Shown one piece after another: positions 5,963 to 8,923 of a stretch of 8,923 nt of DNA. The position numbers and the translations under genes are program-made. The stretch comes from Saprospiraceae bacterium (GTDB lineage Bacteria; Bacteroidota; Bacteroidia; Chitinophagales; Saprospiraceae): assembly GCA_014379065.1 (NCBI GenBank), contig JACMMM010000723.1, positions 1-8,923 on the forward strand. Reading direction: 5' to 3'. Position 1 is the first letter of the stretch. Each line of letters opens with the position of its first letter. The notes below the pieces were generated by a model, which saw nothing but the letters and a program-made list of their open reading frames with translations, was not told the DNA's origin and ran no database searches.

Positions 5963-8923
5963 ATGACGCACTCCGCCCGAATCCTCTTCCTGGTCAAAGA
6001 CCTGCTCGATGAACTCCAAAGTGAGAAAATCGAGCTGGGCACGGGTGCGCACCTGCGTGTACAGGAACTATTGAGCCACCTGCCGGACGATATCTCAGAA
6101 GAGGATTTATTACTGGCCCTCGCACCTATTCTGGCGCATTCGCCTCAAGAACAGGCTTTGGTGTATGAAAAATTTAAAATTTGCCAACAACGGGCTGACG
6201 AGATTTTTGGAAAAACACCGGAACCGCCACCATCGCCGCCCAATCCGCTGGACGAAAAAATCAGACGATCCAAGATTGGATTTTGGGTATCCTTGGCGGC
6301 ATTGGCGCTGGTTTTGGGCGGCTTGGCCTGGATTCATTCCCAGAAGGAAGACAAACCAGTGATAGAGAAATCCTTGACGGTGACGGCGGGACAGACAACT
6401 ATGATTTGTCCAAGTGTAATTCCTGAATTGGATTCGTTTGGGCAAAAGGTATCTGGACTCACCATCAAATTTGCAGATGGAAGTTCTGAATTACAGCGAT
6501 ACAATCCCTATGGTGGAGTAAGCGAAGGCATCCCAGCATCTGCAGAACCAACGGTGGTCTCCAACTGGGCAGTTATCCGTGTCCAAAAAGACACCTGCCT
6601 CTCCTATACCGCCCGCGACTCCGTGCAAGGCATGGACTCCTTGGTCTTGAATGTCAGTTTATCCAACGGCAAATCCTGTGAGCTCCGCCTCCGAATTTTT
6701 GTGTCGCCGCCTGTAACCGTTAAGGAAGAAACGGTAATAACCGGCCCTGACCACCCCGACTTCCAGCTCCGACCTATCCCATTTGACCACACCCAAGCCT
6801 TCCTCGACCTTGTCATCAAACCTGTCGACCCCTGGCAAAACTGGTTTGCCCAAAGCTGGTACTGGCTTCGTTGGCTGATATTCCTTCCCTTCACGGCTCT
6901 GTTGTTCGCGCTTTGGCGCTGGCTAGAATGGCGGCGGCGCAAACTTATCGCCGAACTTGACCGCCAAGACAAACCGCCATACGTCTGGAACATCCGCATA
7001 GAAGGCGCTGACGACATCGTGCTGGGCGACGCCTTCCACCACGCCTTGCAGGTGATGCGTCGCCGCAGCGCCACAGATACCCTACGCCTCGACCTGCCCC
7101 GCAGTATCCGGGCCACTGCAGAAAAAGGCGGGATGCCTGCTTTTCAATTCCGTGCCCAGACGCAGCCCGTGGATTACCTGCTGCTGATAGACCGTCAAAG
7201 CGCGCAAAACCACCGCGCCCAGCTCTTCGATGCCGTTTTCAAAGCCTTGCAAGCGCAAGAACTTCACATCGAGCGCTTTTTCTACGACTCCGATATTCGC
7301 ATTGGATTCAATGAGACACACCCCGACGGACTGCGACTGGCTGACATCTCGCAACGGTATGGACAAGCGCGGCTCATCATGGTGGGCACGGGGCTGCAAC
7401 TCATCCATCCCACTAATGCCCGGCTGGAACCTTGGGCTGAAGTGTTTAAAAACTGGCCGTCACGCGCGCTCTTCACGCCAAAGCCTACGGACGACTGGGG
7501 TCGCGGTGAACGCCGTCTTTCTGAATTGTTCACGCTGTTTCCTGCCACCCTCCAGAGTCTCGGCTTTTGGGTGGAGGAGCTCGAACACGGCGAAGATGCC
7601 CGCTTCGAACGCTGGCGCGATCGCGTACAGGATGCGCCTGCGGCCATCTATCAGCCCGAAGACGAGTATCCGCTGCCCATGCTCCTTTTGCAATTGCCCC
7701 GCGAACTCGTGCGCTGGGTGGCTGCCTGCGCTATTTACCCAAGCCTGCACTGGGATTTGACGCTTTGGCTGGGACGGAGACTTTCCAAGTCTTCAAGACT
7801 TGGAAAGTCTGACGTGGAACCAGTCGTCACTCTTGATAGCCTTCTAAAAATTTTCCGCATCCGCTGGTTCGTACAAGGGCAAATCCCCCAAACCGCCCGC
7901 GCTGCCCTGCTCGAATGGCTTGAACGCGAAGACCCCGCGCTCATCCCACGGCTACGGGGCGAACTGGCTGCTTTGCTCGCACAATCGCCACCACCCAAGG
8001 ACTCTTCCGCCTGGGCCGACCACCGTATGGCCGTGGTGCTCAACCAGTGGCTGAGCGAGACCGACAAAAAGAAGAAAAAAGCACTTGAAAAAGAAATCGA
8101 AAAGCTGTTGCCGCAAACCGAGGCCGATTTCACGGTGATCAAATACTTGAATCGTCCGCCTTCGCCACTGCATTTCCAAGTTCCAGAGCGTTGGAAAAAA
8201 TTTGTGTACAGAGGCGGTTTCCCGGCGCTTGGTTTTTCGGCTGGATTTTGGAGCACCATGAGCGCAGCATTGCTCTGGCTGTTGGGGTCCTGGGGGATTT
8301 TTTCTTGGTATCCTGCGCCACCGGAGGATGGGTGTAAGGGGGAGAAGGTGGAATACACATTCAAGCCCAACACGAGATTTGACAACTTTCAAAAAGTTGT
8401 CAAATCTGATACACTGCCCTTCTGCCTCGACAGCCCGGAAGATTCCCTGCTCTGGCTGGAACGGCTGGCTCTGGATACACTTGAAAACCACCACGTTAGC
8501 AACTTCGATTCCTTAGCCGCTCGAGCCATGCGCTTGCCCGCAGCTGCAGACTCGCTGGCGCATGTCCGGGCCAATTTCTCCGCGACGCTATACAACATCG
8601 GCGTTGACTTCTCGCGTCGGGGCATAAAGGATTCGGCCTGTGTGTTTTTCTATTTGGCCCGCGATTGGGGCTTGACCCAGAGCCATTATGCTGCTGAAAA
8701 TGACTGGTGTATGGGTAAAAAGACTGTAGCACCAAAACTACGAAAGCTTGTGATACCTGCGCTACCTGATTCCGTACGGATACGCCATATTTTATTCCGC
8801 GGCAATATCTCAAAGAGCGAAACACGCGCTAAAAACATAATGGAACAGATCAAGTCCGGTAAATATAGCTTTGCCCAACTCGCCATTAATTTTAGCGAAG
8901 ACACTGCTTCGGCTAAAAAGGGC
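5963..8923 (+). CDS. Membrane protein with CoxE-like N-terminus, degenerate vWA domain and C-terminal parvulin (PpiC) domain; 3' end outside window
   Basis: I followed this frame codon by codon: 987 codons from ATG 5963 to the last base without a stop. An in-frame TGA at 5909 with no ATG after it supports this start. Layout: helical N-terminus (1-75, ILFLVKDLLDELQ...LRVQELLSHLP...ALAPILAHSPQEQ) resembling the region before vWA domains in CoxE-like MoxR partners; Pro-rich linker; membrane helix 1 (~105-126); beta-rich extracytoplasmic domain (~130-285); helix 2 (~300-320) followed by RWLEWRRRK; vWA-like domain (~400-510) with strand VDYLLLID (403-410), FFYDSD and ARLIMVGTG; cytosolic helical part with a lysine-rich coil (~700-715); helix 3 (~758-782); a possible TPR-like part; and RIRHILF...AKNIMEQIKSGKYSFAQLAINFSEDTASAKKG (from 939), the start of a parvulin domain. 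Positive-inside charges suggest a cytosolic vWA and an extracytoplasmic isomerase. The MIDAS motif is lost (DRQSA at 410-414). Two in-frame palindromes lie at residues 606-616 and 805-815. Probable partner of the preceding MoxR ATPase. Confidence 0.85.
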   Translation, partial: MTHSARILFLVKDLLDELQSEKIELGTGAHLRVQELLSHLPDDISEEDLLLALAPILAHSPQEQALVYEKFKICQQRADEIFGKTPEPPPSPPNPLDEKIRRSKIGFWVSLAALALVLGGLAWIHSQKEDKPVIEKSLTVTAGQTTMICPSVIPELDSFGQKVSGLTIKFADGSSELQRYNPYGGVSEGIPASAEPTVVSNWAVIRVQKDTCLSYTARDSVQGMDSLVLNVSLSNGKSCELRLRIFVSPPVTVKEETVITGPDHPDFQLRPIPFDHTQAFLDLVIKPVDPWQNWFAQSWYWLRWLIFLPFTALLFALWRWLEWRRRKLIAELDRQDKPPYVWNIRIEGADDIVLGDAFHHALQVMRRRSATDTLRLDLPRSIRATAEKGGMPAFQFRAQTQPVDYLLLIDRQSAQNHRAQLFDAVFKALQAQELHIERFFYDSDIRIGFNETHPDGLRLADISQRYGQARLIMVGTGLQLIHPTNARLEPWAEVFKNWPSRALFTPKPTDDWGRGERRLSELFTLFPATLQSLGFWVEELEHGEDARFERWRDRVQDAPAAIYQPEDEYPLPMLLLQLPRELVRWVAACAIYPSLHWDLTLWLGRRLSKSSRLGKSDVEPVVTLDSLLKIFRIRWFVQGQIPQTARAALLEWLEREDPALIPRLRGELAALLAQSPPPKDSSAWADHRMAVVLNQWLSETDKKKKKALEKEIEKLLPQTEADFTVIKYLNRPPSPLHFQVPERWKKFVYRGGFPALGFSAGFWSTMSAALLWLLGSWGIFSWYPAPPEDGCKGEKVEYTFKPNTRFDNFQKVVKSDTLPFCLDSPEDSLLWLERLALDTLENHHVSNFDSLAARAMRLPAAADSLAHVRANFSATLYNIGVDFSRRGIKDSACVFFYLARDWGLTQSHYAAENDWCMGKKTVAPKLRKLVIPALPDSVRIRHILFRGNISKSETRAKNIMEQIKSGKYSFAQLAINFSEDTASAKKG
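7778..7810 (+). repeat. 33-nt perfect palindrome inserted in frame (copy 1)
   Basis: The arms AGACTTTCCAAGTCTT (7778-7793) and AAGACTTGGAAAGTCT (7795-7810) are perfect reverse complements around a single C (7794). The element covers exactly 11 codons (residues 606-616, RLSKSSRLGKS), begins on a codon boundary with AGA and ends with TCT. The four bases GACG occur on both sides (7773-7776 and 7811-7814). The encoded peptide is basic and serine-rich, unlike the hydrophobic and Trp-rich sequence before it. It looks like a dispersed palindromic element tolerated as a surface loop. Confidence 0.85.
8375..8407 (+). repeat. 33-nt perfect palindrome inserted in frame (copy 2)
   Basis: The arms AGATTTGACAACTTT (8375-8389) and AAAGTTGTCAAATCT (8393-8407) are perfect reverse complements around CAA. 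Like the palindrome at 7778-7810 it is 33 nt long, spans exactly 11 codons (residues 805-815, RFDNFQKVVKS), and begins AGA and ends TCT in the same codon phase. The two agree at 21 of 33 aligned positions, as expected for members of one element family. It lies just after the third membrane helix, in a linker where an insertion would be tolerated. Confidence 0.85.

Noticed and set aside
7778..7810. Intragenic terminators at the two palindromes (also 8375-8407)
   Set aside because: Neither has a following T-tract, and both are in the middle of a continuous reading frame with exact codon phase, which fits insertion elements better.
6604..8494. Several minus-strand and alternate-frame open frames over the membrane vWA gene (for example 7735-8385 minus)
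   Set aside because: The + frame starting at 5963 is open to the window end and contains coherent membrane, vWA-like and parvulin segments. The others have low-complexity Ser/Arg-rich translations typical of antisense shadows.

Overview
The window looks like chromosomal DNA of an environmental Bacteroidota bacterium, probably of the Saprospiria (Haliscomenobacter/Lewinella-like) type. The reasons are two Bacteroidota-style -7 promoter boxes (TAnnTTTG), the absence of clear Shine-Dalgarno sequences before the starts, protein sequences typical of the phylum, and intergenic spaces filled with short palindromic and low-complexity repeats. The lineage is inferred from these features, not from a database search. 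All convincing genes lie on the + strand; every minus-strand open frame I checked is a shadow.

Left part (1-3565), housekeeping: the 3' end of mtaB (tRNA methylthiotransferase, TRAM domain), a short pterin-4a-carbinolamine dehydratase gene (416-658), and a complete sucA (2-oxoglutarate dehydrogenase E1, 815-3565). A promoter box at 667-674 precedes sucA, and a long imperfect inverted repeat (684-786) lies in the predicted sucA mRNA leader. sucB does not follow.

Right part (3596-8923), a probable conflict or signalling module starting at a promoter box at 3596-3603. It has three genes: (i) a protein with an N-terminal effector-associated-domain (EAD11-like) region and a C-terminal region resembling the inactive STAND (iSTAND) domain; (ii) a MoxR-family AAA+ ATPase with intact Walker motifs; (iii) a very long membrane protein, open from 5963 to the window end (987 codons, no stop). 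The third combines a CoxE-like helical N-terminus, three predicted membrane segments, a vWA-like domain that has lost its MIDAS residues, and a PpiC/parvulin-type prolyl isomerase domain cut off by the window edge. MoxR + vWA + EAD is the logic of the ternary MoxR-vWA conflict systems described from comparative genomics. The membrane-bound vWA plus extracytoplasmic parvulin is the unusual part.

The window is also rich in small repeats. Two 33-nt perfect palindromes lie in the same codon phase inside the third gene, each adding exactly 11 codons. Two related ~30-nt mini-elements (one at the end of mtaB, one after the EAD gene) are each flanked by 9-10-bp direct repeats, which suggests short mobile elements. 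No tRNA, rRNA, CRISPR array or transposase gene was seen.
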